A stretch of 64,000 nucleotides of DNA from Parabacteroides distasonis (GTDB taxonomy: Bacteria > Bacteroidota > Bacteroidia > Bacteroidales > Tannerellaceae), in the NCBI GenBank assembly GCA_015060925.1, contig SUXM01000012.1, positions 1 to 64,000 on the forward strand, given 5' to 3'. Both the position numbers and the translations under genes were made by a program. The first letter of the stretch is position 1, and each line of letters opens with the position of its first letter. The notes under the pieces are model-generated. The model made no database searches. It was not told the origin of the DNA and saw only the letters and a list, made by a program, of their open reading frames with translations. Of the stretch, positions 9,980 to 18,607 are shown in pieces.

Positions 9980-10804
9980 ATGGAAACAAAAAGAACTTGG
10001 ACACCCATCAAACAATATGAAGAAATCCTATTCGATTTCTATAACGGGATTGCCCGTATCACAATCAATCGGGAACGTTACCGGAATGCCTTCACTCCCA
10101 CCACGACAACAGAGATAAGTGATGCTTTATACATCTGTCGTGAACGACAAGACATCAACGTAGTCGTCCTAACCGGAGCTGGCAAAGTTGCCTTTTGTGC
10201 CGGTGGTGATATGAATGTGAAAGGACATGGCGGTTATATCGGGAAAGACGGTGTCGCCCGTTTGAACGTATTAGATGTACAGAAGCAAATCCGATCACTA
10301 CCCAAACCGGTCATTGCAGCAGTCAACGGCTTTGCAATTGGAGGAGGTCACGTTTTACATGTTGTATGTGACTTAACAATAGCATCCGAGAATGCGATCT
10401 TCGGACAGACCGGTCCTCGTGTCGGTAGTTTTGATGCCGGCTTCGGTTCCTCCTATTTGGCACGTATCGTCGGACAAAAGAAAGCCCGTGAGATCTGGTT
10501 CCTTTGTCGCAAATACAATGCACAAGAGGCTTTAGAGATGGGATTGGTCAACAAGGTCGTACCATTAGAACAATTAGAAGAGGAATATGTACAGTGGGCA
10601 GAAGAGATGATGCTACACAGTCCGCTTGCGCTTCGTATGATTAAAGCAGGGCTGAATGCTGAATTAGATGGACAAGCCGGAATCCAAGAATTAGCAGGAG
10701 ATGCAACTATGCTGTATTATATGACTGAGGAGGCACAAGAGGGAGGAAAAGCATTCCTTGAGAAGCGTCGTCCCCGTTTTGAAGATTATCCGAAGTTTCC
10801 CTAA
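9980..10804 (+). CDS. menB: MenB, 1,4-dihydroxy-2-naphthoyl-CoA synthase (274 aa)
   Basis: Crotonase-fold enzyme that closes the second ring, turning o-succinylbenzoyl-CoA into 1,4-dihydroxy-2-naphthoyl-CoA. The oxyanion-hole loops are visible: [11 protein letters not shown] (about residue 73) and [20 protein letters not shown] (about 115). The MenB-specific stretch [20 protein letters not shown] follows, and the C-terminal helix ends in FEDYPKFP as in the family. Length is normal. It lies third in the operon, 23 bases after menD and 11 before menC. Confidence 0.97.
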   Translation: METKRTWTPIKQYEEILFDFYNGIARITINRERYRNAFTPTTTTEISDALYICRERQDINVVVLTGAGKVAFCAGGDMNVKGHGGYIGKDGVARLNVLDVQKQIRSLPKPVIAAVNGFAIGGGHVLHVVCDLTIASENAIFGQTGPRVGSFDAGFGSSYLARIVGQKKAREIWFLCRKYNAQEALEMGLVNKVVPLEQLEEEYVQWAEEMMLHSPLALRMIKAGLNAELDGQAGIQELAGDATMLYYMTEEAQEGGKAFLEKRRPRFEDYPKFP

Positions 10805-10815
10805 AAGTTGAGTCT

Positions 10816-11838
10816 ATGCCTTACCATATAGATATCCATTCCAGCCGCCTGCATTTCAAGAAACCGGCCGGTACTTCACGGGGGATATATACCGAAAGAA
10901 AGAGCTGGTTCATCCATCTCTCATCGGATGAATATCCCGGACGTATAGGAATTGGGGAATGTGCACCACTCCCCAACCTAAGTTGCGATGATGTTCCGGA
11001 GTATGAGGAGGTCTTGTCAAAGGCATGCCAACAGTTCACCCAAACAGGTCTCATTGATTTCGAAGGATTGCGTAATTACCCTTCAATCCTGTTCGGACTT
11101 GAAACGGCACTCCTACAATACCAAGCCAACAGCACAGCTTTGTGGGATACCCCTTTCTCACGAGGTGAAGTCGGTATTCCTATCAATGGGTTAATCTGGA
11201 TGGGTAGCTATAAGGAGATGCTCGAGCAGGTAGCGACTAAGATAGAAGCTGGTTACCGTTGCATCAAACTAAAAATCGGAGCGATTGATTTTGAAGAGGA
11301 ACTTCATATCTTACATATCATCCGCCAGCAATTCTCGGCTCGTGAGATTGAACTTCGAGTAGATGCAAACGGTGCCTTTTCTCCTACTGATGCGATGGAA
11401 AAACTCAAGCGTTTATCCGAATTGGAACTGCACTCCATCGAGCAACCCATACGTGCCGGACAATGGGAAGAGATGGCTTGCCTGACTGCAACCACTCCAC
11501 TACCTATTGCTTTAGATGAGGAGTTAATTGGATGTAACCAGCCAGAAAAAAAGGTGGAGTTGCTTGCAGCAATTCGTCCTCAGTACATCATTCTCAAGCC
11601 CTCTCTGCATGGAGGCATACAGGGTGGGAATGAATGGATCAAAGAGGCCGAGAAGCAACAGATAGGTTGGTGGATCACCTCTGCGCTGGAATCCAATATC
11701 GGACTCAATGCCATTGCCCAATGGTGTGCAACCTTCGACAATCCGCTTCCGCAAGGATTAGGTACAGGTGCACTTTTTACAAATAATATTGACATGCCTT
11801 TGGAGATCCGACAAGATTGCCTTTGGTATAACGGATAA
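10816..11838 (+). CDS. menC: MenC, o-succinylbenzoate synthase (340 aa)
   Basis: Enolase-superfamily enzyme that dehydrates SHCHC to o-succinylbenzoate. The catalytic set can be read in order: KLKIG with the KxK pair (about 151), metal ligands Asp in RVDANGAF (about 182), Glu in IEQPI (about 208) and Asp in ALDEE (about 233), and the second catalytic Lys in ILKPSLHGG (about 259). The length is typical of Bacteroidetes MenC. The gene starts 11 bases after menB and ends 6 bases before menE, indicating co-translation. Confidence 0.95.
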   Translation: MPYHIDIHSSRLHFKKPAGTSRGIYTERKSWFIHLSSDEYPGRIGIGECAPLPNLSCDDVPEYEEVLSKACQQFTQTGLIDFEGLRNYPSILFGLETALLQYQANSTALWDTPFSRGEVGIPINGLIWMGSYKEMLEQVATKIEAGYRCIKLKIGAIDFEEELHILHIIRQQFSAREIELRVDANGAFSPTDAMEKLKRLSELELHSIEQPIRAGQWEEMACLTATTPLPIALDEELIGCNQPEKKVELLAAIRPQYIILKPSLHGGIQGGNEWIKEAEKQQIGWWITSALESNIGLNAIAQWCATFDNPLPQGLGTGALFTNNIDMPLEIRQDCLWYNG

Positions 11839-11844
11839 ACAACT

Positions 11845-12834
11845 ATGGCAACCATACAAGAAGATTTACAAGTATTTTTGACAGAATGGAACCATCCCGA
11901 TCCGACTATAGAGGTACAAACTTCCGGCTCGACCGGTATTCCTAAACGGATGAGGGTACGTAAGGAGCAGATGGTAAATAGCGCCCGTTTGACTTGTGAC
12001 TTCTTGGGTTTGAAAAAGGGTGATAAGGCACTCCTTTGTATGCCGCTTCAATACATTGCCGGAAAGATGATGGTTGTCCGTTCGTTGGTTGCCGGATTAG
12101 AGCTGATTCCCCGTGAGCCATCCGGCCATCCTATGGCAGACATCGACTTTCCCCTTCATTTTGCAGCCATGATCCCGTTACAGGTTTATAACACCTTGCA
12201 GGTAGCCGAAGAGAGAAGACGACTTTGTCAAACAGAGATCCTGCTCATTGGTGGAGGCGCTATTGATAAAGAGTTGGAACAACAGCTCCGGCAACTTCCC
12301 AATCAAGTATATTCCAGCTATGGGATGACCGAGACCCTCTCACACATTGCCCTTCGCCGTTTGAATGGCCCGGATACTTCCGACTACTACACACCTTTCC
12401 CTTCAGTGAAACTATCCCTTTCACCGGACAACACATTGGTTATTGATGCCCCACTCGTTGCGCAAGCACCTTTAATAACCAATGACGTGGCTGAACTTTT
12501 ACCTGACGGCCGTTTCCGTATCATAGGGAGAAAAGATAATATCATCAATAGCGGTGGTATCAAAGTCCAAACAGAAGTAATAGAAGAACAATTACGTAGA
12601 ATCATCCCATACGACCTGGCCATTACCTCCATCCCCGACCCTAAATTTGGAGAAATCATTGTTTTATTAGTAACTTCACCCCAGGAAACCGCCAAAGGGT
12701 TCGATTTGGGAGTTTTACCCAAATACCAACGTCCGAAGCATCTGTTAGCTGTCAATGCCATTCCTCTTACAGGAACAGGGAAAATAGACCGTGTTGCTTG
12801 CAGAAGATTGGCAATAAATCTATTAGAAAGATGA
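11845..12834 (+). CDS. menE: MenE, o-succinylbenzoate-CoA ligase, short form (329 aa)
   Basis: ANL-family ligase that activates o-succinylbenzoate to its CoA thioester for MenB. Motifs: P-loop TSGSTGIPKRMRV (about residue 27), SSYGMTETLSHIALR (about 154), GRKDNIINSGGIKV (about 228) and the catalytic Lys in GTGKIDRVA near the C-terminus. At 329 residues it is shorter than the ~450-500 of most MenE proteins. The N-terminal region before the P-loop is almost absent, a form found in Bacteroidetes MenE, so I read it as complete. Its stop overlaps the next start (ATGA at 12831-12834). Confidence 0.92.
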   Translation: MATIQEDLQVFLTEWNHPDPTIEVQTSGSTGIPKRMRVRKEQMVNSARLTCDFLGLKKGDKALLCMPLQYIAGKMMVVRSLVAGLELIPREPSGHPMADIDFPLHFAAMIPLQVYNTLQVAEERRRLCQTEILLIGGGAIDKELEQQLRQLPNQVYSSYGMTETLSHIALRRLNGPDTSDYYTPFPSVKLSLSPDNTLVIDAPLVAQAPLITNDVAELLPDGRFRIIGRKDNIINSGGIKVQTEVIEEQLRRIIPYDLAITSIPDPKFGEIIVLLVTSPQETAKGFDLGVLPKYQRPKHLLAVNAIPLTGTGKIDRVACRRLAINLLER

Positions 12835-14678
12835 AATACATTCTGATTTTTATATCCCTATTCTTCGTTACACTCTTTGCCAACGGACAGGGAAGGGAGA
12901 GTTACCAGATTGCCCACGACGTGACTTTGGACAATCCGGAACGGTATGCCTCTTACGATTGCGTAAGCCTATTAGACAGTACAGACGTAACCATTCAACC
13001 CAACGGGTGTAGTTCATACATCATCCGCCGAATCGTCAAAGTCATGAACAAACGTGGTGCAATAGCACACCGTACGCTTAAAGAGAGCTACGACCCCTGG
13101 ATTACACACGCCCAATTTTACCGGGTAACAATTTACAAAGCCAATGGAGATGTATTCAACTTGGACATCACCCAACAACTATACAACATTTCACCGGCTT
13201 GTCTATGGCATCAAGGAGCCCGACAAATCCTAATGGAGGTCGGACACTTAGACCCGGGCGATATTATCGACTACCGAATCAACCTGAAAAGTTTGAGTTC
13301 AGCCCCATTTACGACTGCCCAAACAAATCCATTCCGAAGCATACCCCTTATAAGCGGGCAACCATTCCATGAGATAGTTCCTTTTGAATCACCTATCCCC
13401 ATTGCCCGAAAAGTGTATAAGGTTCATATACCTATGGAGAAAAAGATGCTGTTCCGACAAATTCCTGAAGGCTGTATCTCCTCTTCCTGTTATGAAAACG
13501 ATATGAAAACTTATACCTTTATTCGTACAAATATCCAACCGACCCAACCATCAAATAAGGAACGCTTGTTGGCCGATACCAAGGTTATGTACAATAAGCT
13601 GGCTAAGACATGGACATTAAACCCAGACAGCAGCCAAACATTACGTATCCAAATGGAACTGGATTTGCAGAGCCAAACAGATACAACAGGCATATTTAAG
13701 AAAAGCCTGTTTGTCTACAATCCGCAATACCAAGAACTGTCTATCAACAAGGCCTATATCCGACTGGCTGATGGTACAACCCATCTGATTTCCCAAAAGA
13801 ACTTGGTAGAATGTTTGCCCCATGCGGCTATGAATACTTTTGATTATAACCATCTGAAAGAGCAGGTACTTTTTCTTCCCGAAACGGATCATATCCAAAA
13901 CATCTGCCTGGATTATACCATCCATACACAAGCAGATTACCAGGCAGAATTAGATCTTTTTGAACAGATATACCAATCGTCTCCTGTTAAAAGATATACC
14001 ATTTCCATTACGGTTCCAAAACACAAACCACTCTCCTATGCATTGGCAAACTATTCCGTTAGGTCATCTATCAAACAAATGAATGGTATGTGTACGACTC
14101 AATGGGTATTTAGCTATTTACCGGCAATACAATCTATCTCAAATCCTAAGAAACCCTATCTTACCGCAACAACATATCGCTCGCAAGCAGATGCATTGGC
14201 TACATTTTCCGATCAGTTTGAGATGGAAGAGAATATGCAATTGCTTACTATCGCAGAAGGATTGATAGAAGAGATTGAAGATGAAGTTGAACAGGTAAAA
14301 GCCATTCATAAATATGTACTTGACCATTTCGACAACCTGAGATTGCCATTATCCCTTGCGGCCTATCGCATCCGTCCTTCCGAACAGGTTATCAGCTCGG
14401 CATACGGGACAGAAGCCGAAAAGGCGAACCTGCTATCAGGCCTATTAAACCATGCAGGATTCATTGCCGAACCGGTTGCCATGTATGCAGATGAGAACTG
14501 CAAAGGATTAGGAATGAAAGGCATCTCCCAGCTATTTGTCTCCTGCAAAGTAGGGAAAGATTATTACCTCCTATCTCCTACTTCCGCCACCTTGATCAGA
14601 CCAACAGAAAAAAGACCTTTCACTCTGTTTAGCGTCCATCAAGGAACAGCCCTTTTGAATTACCGGTCAGGAAAGTGA
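12831..14678 (+). CDS. Exported DUF3857 protein with degenerate transglutaminase-like domain (615 aa)
   Basis: The start is the ATG at 12831 that overlaps the menE stop; it yields a standard signal peptide (MKYILIFISLFFVTLFANGQG). Residues about 30-230 are a DUF3857 domain. The C-terminal part resembles a transglutaminase/protease fold (VKAIHKYVLDHF about 490, then YGTEAEKANLLSGLL about 523). In active members this helix begins GDCKDKA; here the Cys position is lost (YGTEAEKA), so thiol catalysis is unlikely. It is probably periplasmic and of unknown function. It is translationally coupled to menE, yet nothing in the sequence ties it to quinones. Its last 19 bases overlap the convergent oxidoreductase gene. 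Confidence 0.75.
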   Translation: MKYILIFISLFFVTLFANGQGRESYQIAHDVTLDNPERYASYDCVSLLDSTDVTIQPNGCSSYIIRRIVKVMNKRGAIAHRTLKESYDPWITHAQFYRVTIYKANGDVFNLDITQQLYNISPACLWHQGARQILMEVGHLDPGDIIDYRINLKSLSSAPFTTAQTNPFRSIPLISGQPFHEIVPFESPIPIARKVYKVHIPMEKKMLFRQIPEGCISSSCYENDMKTYTFIRTNIQPTQPSNKERLLADTKVMYNKLAKTWTLNPDSSQTLRIQMELDLQSQTDTTGIFKKSLFVYNPQYQELSINKAYIRLADGTTHLISQKNLVECLPHAAMNTFDYNHLKEQVLFLPETDHIQNICLDYTIHTQADYQAELDLFEQIYQSSPVKRYTISITVPKHKPLSYALANYSVRSSIKQMNGMCTTQWVFSYLPAIQSISNPKKPYLTATTYRSQADALATFSDQFEMEENMQLLTIAEGLIEEIEDEVEQVKAIHKYVLDHFDNLRLPLSLAAYRIRPSEQVISSAYGTEAEKANLLSGLLNHAGFIAEPVAMYADENCKGLGMKGISQLFVSCKVGKDYYLLSPTSATLIRPTEKRPFTLFSVHQGTALLNYRSGK

Positions 14679-15637
14679 ACTCCCCATTCATAGCGTAAGT
14701 CATCCAATAACCGCATAACCCGCAATGTTTCCGCATGAGGCATGTCCGGAGTTTCAATCTTTCCTTGTCGGATAGCCTCTATGGAAGCTTGTACTTGATA
14801 CTCAAAACCGGTTATCTGCAACGGGCAATAATAACGATCTATCTCCTCATGGTTTGCCGAATAAACAACAGCTTGTTGGGGATTATTGATATTATCGACA
14901 ATGATATATCCTTTATCTCCGGAAATAATCCCTTGACGATCATTCGCACAAAAAGCCGTCATCTGTAAAACAGCCATACGATGATTCCGATACACAAAAG
15001 TGATACTATTCTGTAAATCAACGCCCGTTTCACCTCTTACACAAGCAGAAGTAATACCGGTTATCTCATTTCCAAAAAGCATCAATGCAAAATTGATAGG
15101 ATATACCCCAATATCCAATAAAGCACCGCCACAAAGTTCCGGTTTGGCAATTCGTTCCTTGTCGGCAATCGGATAACCAATATGAGCAGTCAACATCATG
15201 ACCCGGCCGATGATACCGCTATCAACCAATTCACGAAGCGTCTTGGAGAAGGGCATGTAACGTGTCCATATCGCTTCCGTCAAAAAGAGACCTCTCTCCT
15301 CCGACAAGCGGATCAATGCTTCAGCCTCCCGGGCATTTGCCGTAAAAGCCTTCTCACACAAGACAGGTTTTCCCCTTTCAAGACACATCTTTGCCTGCTC
15401 ATAATGGTGAGAATGTGGGGTAGCGATATAAACCAATTGCACATCGGGATCACCGACCAACTCTTCATAAGAGCCATAAGCCTTCGTAAATCCCCATTCA
15501 TAGGCAAACCCTTGGGCATTCTCATAATTACGGGAAGCCACAGCATACGGTTCAACTCCTTTCATATCTCGCAACGTATGCGCCATCTTCCGAGCAATAT
15601 GTCCCGCACCAATGATACCCACTTTAAAATTTTCCAT
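14660..15637 (-). CDS. Gfo/Idh/MocA-family oxidoreductase (325 aa)
   Basis: NAD(P)-dependent dehydrogenase, probably acting on a sugar or cyclitol. The Rossmann motif GIIGAGHIARKMA is at residues 7-19. The family's EKP element appears as CEKAF (about 94-98), with the catalytic Lys kept and Pro replaced by Ala. GGALLDIGVYPINFAL (about 170) contains the substrate-domain GxxxDxGxY signature. The length is normal and there is no signal peptide, so it is cytoplasmic. It is transcribed alone; the substrate cannot be inferred from its neighbours. Confidence 0.88.
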   Translation of the reverse strand: MENFKVGIIGAGHIARKMAHTLRDMKGVEPYAVASRNYENAQGFAYEWGFTKAYGSYEELVGDPDVQLVYIATPHSHHYEQAKMCLERGKPVLCEKAFTANAREAEALIRLSEERGLFLTEAIWTRYMPFSKTLRELVDSGIIGRVMMLTAHIGYPIADKERIAKPELCGGALLDIGVYPINFALMLFGNEITGITSACVRGETGVDLQNSITFVYRNHRMAVLQMTAFCANDRQGIISGDKGYIIVDNINNPQQAVVYSANHEEIDRYYCPLQITGFEYQVQASIEAIRQGKIETPDMPHAETLRVMRLLDDLRYEWGVHFPDR

Positions 15638-15709
15638 ACTTCAATGTTTCATTAAATCAGTGTAAATATACAAAATCCTTTTCGCCTGCCATTTGTTCAA
15701 TGTGCAAAC

Positions 15710-15756
15710 AAAAAAAATTCCCTGCCCATCCCCTCTGAAAGGGATGAGCAAGGAAT
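15710..15756 (-). terminator. Rho-independent terminator after the transposase remnant
   Basis: A long stem with small bulges (ATTCC/GGAAT, TGC/GCA, CATCCC/GGGATG between 15717 and 15756) is followed on the minus strand by eight T. It ends the transcript coming from the lipoprotein cluster or the Rpn remnant. Confidence 0.65.
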
Positions 15757-15802
15757 CTTAATCAAATGCCCAACGAATTATTCTTACCCGGTAAGCATCA
15801 AA

Positions 15803-16156
15803 TTACAGTTTCTGCACCTCTTCTAAGGTCAAGCCTGTACAATCCACGATTGTTTGTAAATCTATACCCCTATTTTTCATATTGGTAGCAGTTTGATATA
15901 AACCCTCCTTCTTGCCTTCTAACTTGCCTTTTTTTATTCCTTCTTGTTTGCCTTTCTCTACACCCTCTTCATAGCGATATTCCATACAAGCATACCAATC
16001 TCGTTCGACCGATAGGCTCAATTCGTAGGCCAAGCGTTCATCCAAACTCATCCGTTCAACTTCAACCGCACTCTTTAACTTCTTCAAAAAGTTATCATTC
16101 TCCCAAATATGTTTTGGTATCTCTCCCATAATCTCTACATGATTTAATATGTACAA
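15803..16156 (-). pseudogene. C-terminal remnant of a PD-(D/E)XK nuclease-family (Rpn-type) transposase (117 codons)
   Basis: The 117 codons match only the last third of Rpn/PDDEXK-type transposases: YILNHVEIMGEIPKHIW, then the region MSLDERLAYELSLS, the charged coiled tail with alternating GxxxGK repeats (about 60-85) and the short C-terminal helix pair. Full members run to about 280-310 residues, and the nuclease core with its D-ExK residues is missing. There is no ATG at the right place; the frame opens with TTG at 16156, 15 bases from the end of the neighbouring lipoprotein gene, so the 5' part was probably removed by a rearrangement. A residual expressed peptide is possible but unlikely to be active. 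Confidence 0.7.
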
Positions 16157-16171
16157 AAATTAAAACTTATA

Positions 16172-17317
16172 TTACTCTTTGACTAACTCAAATCGTTGAA
16201 ATTTCAACCAATCATCATTATAATTGGGATTTTTAAAGTGACTACAACTTATATAAAGGCCATCCTCATTTATAAAATGAGCTGTAGGTACATAAGTATA
16301 TTCAGGAAATAAGGTTTCACCAATTATATTAAAATTATAATCTAATATAAGTATTGAAAATTGTTTTTTACCAGAACGTATAATTTCAAGATAACTATCG
16401 TTATTATCTACTGTTGTATTTGGACAAGCAAACCGATAATAAACATTTCTATATTTGTCATACAACAAATCCTCATAAGTAGCTTCTTCACAGGTTAATC
16501 GTAATATTTTATTAAAATCGTCAGTTTTTAATCTGTTTATTTTTATCTGTGGTATGTATTTACTTTTTAAAATATATTTCTCAGCAGTCTGATGATCTTT
16601 TGAAATCTTATATACTGTATCACTATAAAGAAAAGAATAAATAAAATTTTCTCCATCAAATATACGTCTATATTGATATCCAAATCCTGCACTTGTTCCT
16701 AAATCTTTATAATTAATAAGGTTTGGATACTTAACCAAAGATAGTTCTGTTACATTCTTTGAAGTATCTAATATAGCAGCAAGGCTATTATTTTCTAAAG
16801 TTTTTTCTCCATATATTTTATTAAGATTTTGAGTTAAAAAAATTTTACCATCAATAAATTCTATATTACCCATAGAACTAATCGTTGTTGTTAAAGGAAT
16901 TCCTTCTTTTGTTTTTGAAAAATCATATTTACAAAGAATATTTCCATTTTCATCACTTTTATAAACAAAGGTCGCATATGGACTTGTCAAGTATATTTCA
17001 TCTAAAGTTTTTATGTAAAAATCACCAATACTTTTAATAATACTATTAGCTCCTTCTGTTTTAAATATTATTTTCTTATATAGCTTTTTGGTCTTAAGAT
17101 TATAAATTAACAATTCAGGCTTATCTTTATTTTTAAATGCAATATATTCAGAATCAGTCTTAAAATAAAATATATCATTTAAAGGCATATATGTATCTGA
17201 ACTCAAATTAAATTCTATAAACTCATTTGTACTTTTTAACTCATGAGTATATCTATAATCCTTCTTACTTTTCTGAAAAGAACAGGAAGAAAATAATATT
17301 ATTATAAAAGTACACAA
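16172..17317 (-). CDS. DUF4221-type lipoprotein, probable beta-propeller; start disrupted or TTG (381 aa)
   Basis: Resembles the neighbouring 384-aa protein throughout (DLLYDKYRNVYYRFA, ILDYNFNIIGETLFPE, EDGLYISCSH), placing both in the DUF4221 lipoprotein group, likely surface or periplasmic propellers of unknown ligand. The lipobox LFSSC is at residues 8-12. The frame has no ATG and starts at TTG (17317), giving a leader without the usual Lys residues. An ATG at 17328 (MKEF...) is in another frame. One extra T in the T4 run at 17316-17319 would join them into MKEFLCTFIIILFSSC, a perfect lipoprotein leader. It is therefore either a frameshifted gene, a sequencing slip or a TTG-started gene. 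It is conspicuously AT-rich (13 G/C in 16621-16680). Confidence 0.65.
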   Translation of the reverse strand: MCTFIIILFSSCSFQKSKKDYRYTHELKSTNEFIEFNLSSDTYMPLNDIFYFKTDSEYIAFKNKDKPELLIYNLKTKKLYKKIIFKTEGANSIIKSIGDFYIKTLDEIYLTSPYATFVYKSDENGNILCKYDFSKTKEGIPLTTTISSMGNIEFIDGKIFLTQNLNKIYGEKTLENNSLAAILDTSKNVTELSLVKYPNLINYKDLGTSAGFGYQYRRIFDGENFIYSFLYSDTVYKISKDHQTAEKYILKSKYIPQIKINRLKTDDFNKILRLTCEEATYEDLLYDKYRNVYYRFACPNTTVDNNDSYLEIIRSGKKQFSILILDYNFNIIGETLFPEYTYVPTAHFINEDGLYISCSHFKNPNYNDDWLKFQRFELVKE

Positions 17318-17377
17318 AACTCTTTCATACTCAATTGCTTAAAAAATATTAGAAAGATATAAGTTTTGTTCGCATAA

Positions 17378-18532
17378 CTATTCATTTATTTTAGTCAGAT
17401 CAAATAATTCAAAAGTCAAAAAATCTTCTGATTGATTATAATTCATTTGATAATCACAACTAATATAAAGGCCTTCCTTATGTACAAAAGAGACATAAGA
17501 ATTATACACCCCTTCAGGGAATAAGGTCTCGCCTATTATTTTATAATCTTTATCTAATATAATAATTGAGAATTTCTTTCTTCCATATACAGCTTTACCT
17601 CTCCACTGTATATTATCCTCTAATGATACACTATGATAAGCAAAACGATAATAAACATCTCTATATTTATCATAGAGTAAATCACCATAACGCGCTACTT
17701 CTAAATTCTCTTTTGCTCCTTTTCTAAAATCTTCAGAGGGACTATCCAATGGGATATTATTTATATATTCACTCTTAACTTTCACCTTCTTTATACTATC
17801 ATGATTTATAGAGGTTATAAAAATATTTTCATCTACATAAAATGAATAGACAAAATCTCTTCCATTAAAAACACGACTGAATCGGGTATCTTTACTTTCC
17901 TTCTGTTTCTCTGTTAATACTGTATAATCAAGAGGATGTTGTTTATAAGATTTTAATGTTGAATCTACTACAACCGATATAGGTGTTTTATTTATAGGAT
18001 AAATACGGGAGGCTGATTGCGTTATATAGATTTTATCTTCAATCATAACCGGAGGTATATAAGGATGAGAAGACGGAGTATAAGAGGATAAGATTTTATA
18101 TCCTTCATCCGTTGTTCCATAAGGTATTTTTTGAACTATTTGTTTTGCGGTATCAACCTTGAGTAATCCTGAATAGGTATAAGAGGATAAATAGATATTA
18201 TTAAAATCTTTAATATAATACCCGGAAATAACATTTATACCATTTGGACCTTCTCTTTCAAAATCGACTTTAAAAAGATATTCATTTGTCTCAAAATCAT
18301 AAAACAGAATTTGGTTTGTTCCATAATTAAGAAAGGACAAATAGTTTCGATTATTCTCGTCTTCAAACACATACATATAAAACATATTATATCTCGTCTC
18401 TGAATCTAACGGAAAACTCTTAATCTTTCCGGTGGATAATAAACTATAGTTATATTTTTTTCCCTCTTTTTGTTCATCTTTACAAGAAGAGCATAAAAAA
18501 ATGAACAGGATTAATAAATAAGATAGTTTCAT
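17378..18532 (-). CDS. DUF4221-type lipoprotein, probable beta-propeller (384 aa)
   Basis: Starts with an intact lipoprotein leader, MKLSYLLILFIFLCSSCKDE (Cys at 17). The mature part has repeated strand-turn units typical of six-bladed propellers (residues about 50-370). It shares blocks with the gene downstream, including GDLLYDKYRDVYYRFAYH and IILDKDYKIIGETLFPEG, so the two are tandem paralogues. The function is unknown; related lipoproteins are exported and often surface exposed in Bacteroidales. Base composition is as AT-rich as its paralogue and unlike the flanking genes, suggesting a common foreign origin of the pair. Confidence 0.75.
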   Translation of the reverse strand: MKLSYLLILFIFLCSSCKDEQKEGKKYNYSLLSTGKIKSFPLDSETRYNMFYMYVFEDENNRNYLSFLNYGTNQILFYDFETNEYLFKVDFEREGPNGINVISGYYIKDFNNIYLSSYTYSGLLKVDTAKQIVQKIPYGTTDEGYKILSSYTPSSHPYIPPVMIEDKIYITQSASRIYPINKTPISVVVDSTLKSYKQHPLDYTVLTEKQKESKDTRFSRVFNGRDFVYSFYVDENIFITSINHDSIKKVKVKSEYINNIPLDSPSEDFRKGAKENLEVARYGDLLYDKYRDVYYRFAYHSVSLEDNIQWRGKAVYGRKKFSIIILDKDYKIIGETLFPEGVYNSYVSFVHKEGLYISCDYQMNYNQSEDFLTFELFDLTKINE

Positions 18533-18607
18533 TTTATTATAGATTTTACAATAGTGTATATCAAAAACTATTAGAACGGACTTAATTTCAGATTAGGTCA
18601 GATGTAG

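Noticed and set aside
14660-14678. 19-base overlap between the DUF3857 and oxidoreductase genes as a sign of misannotation
   Set aside because: Both proteins have natural C-termini and their stop codons are clear; short convergent overlaps are common.
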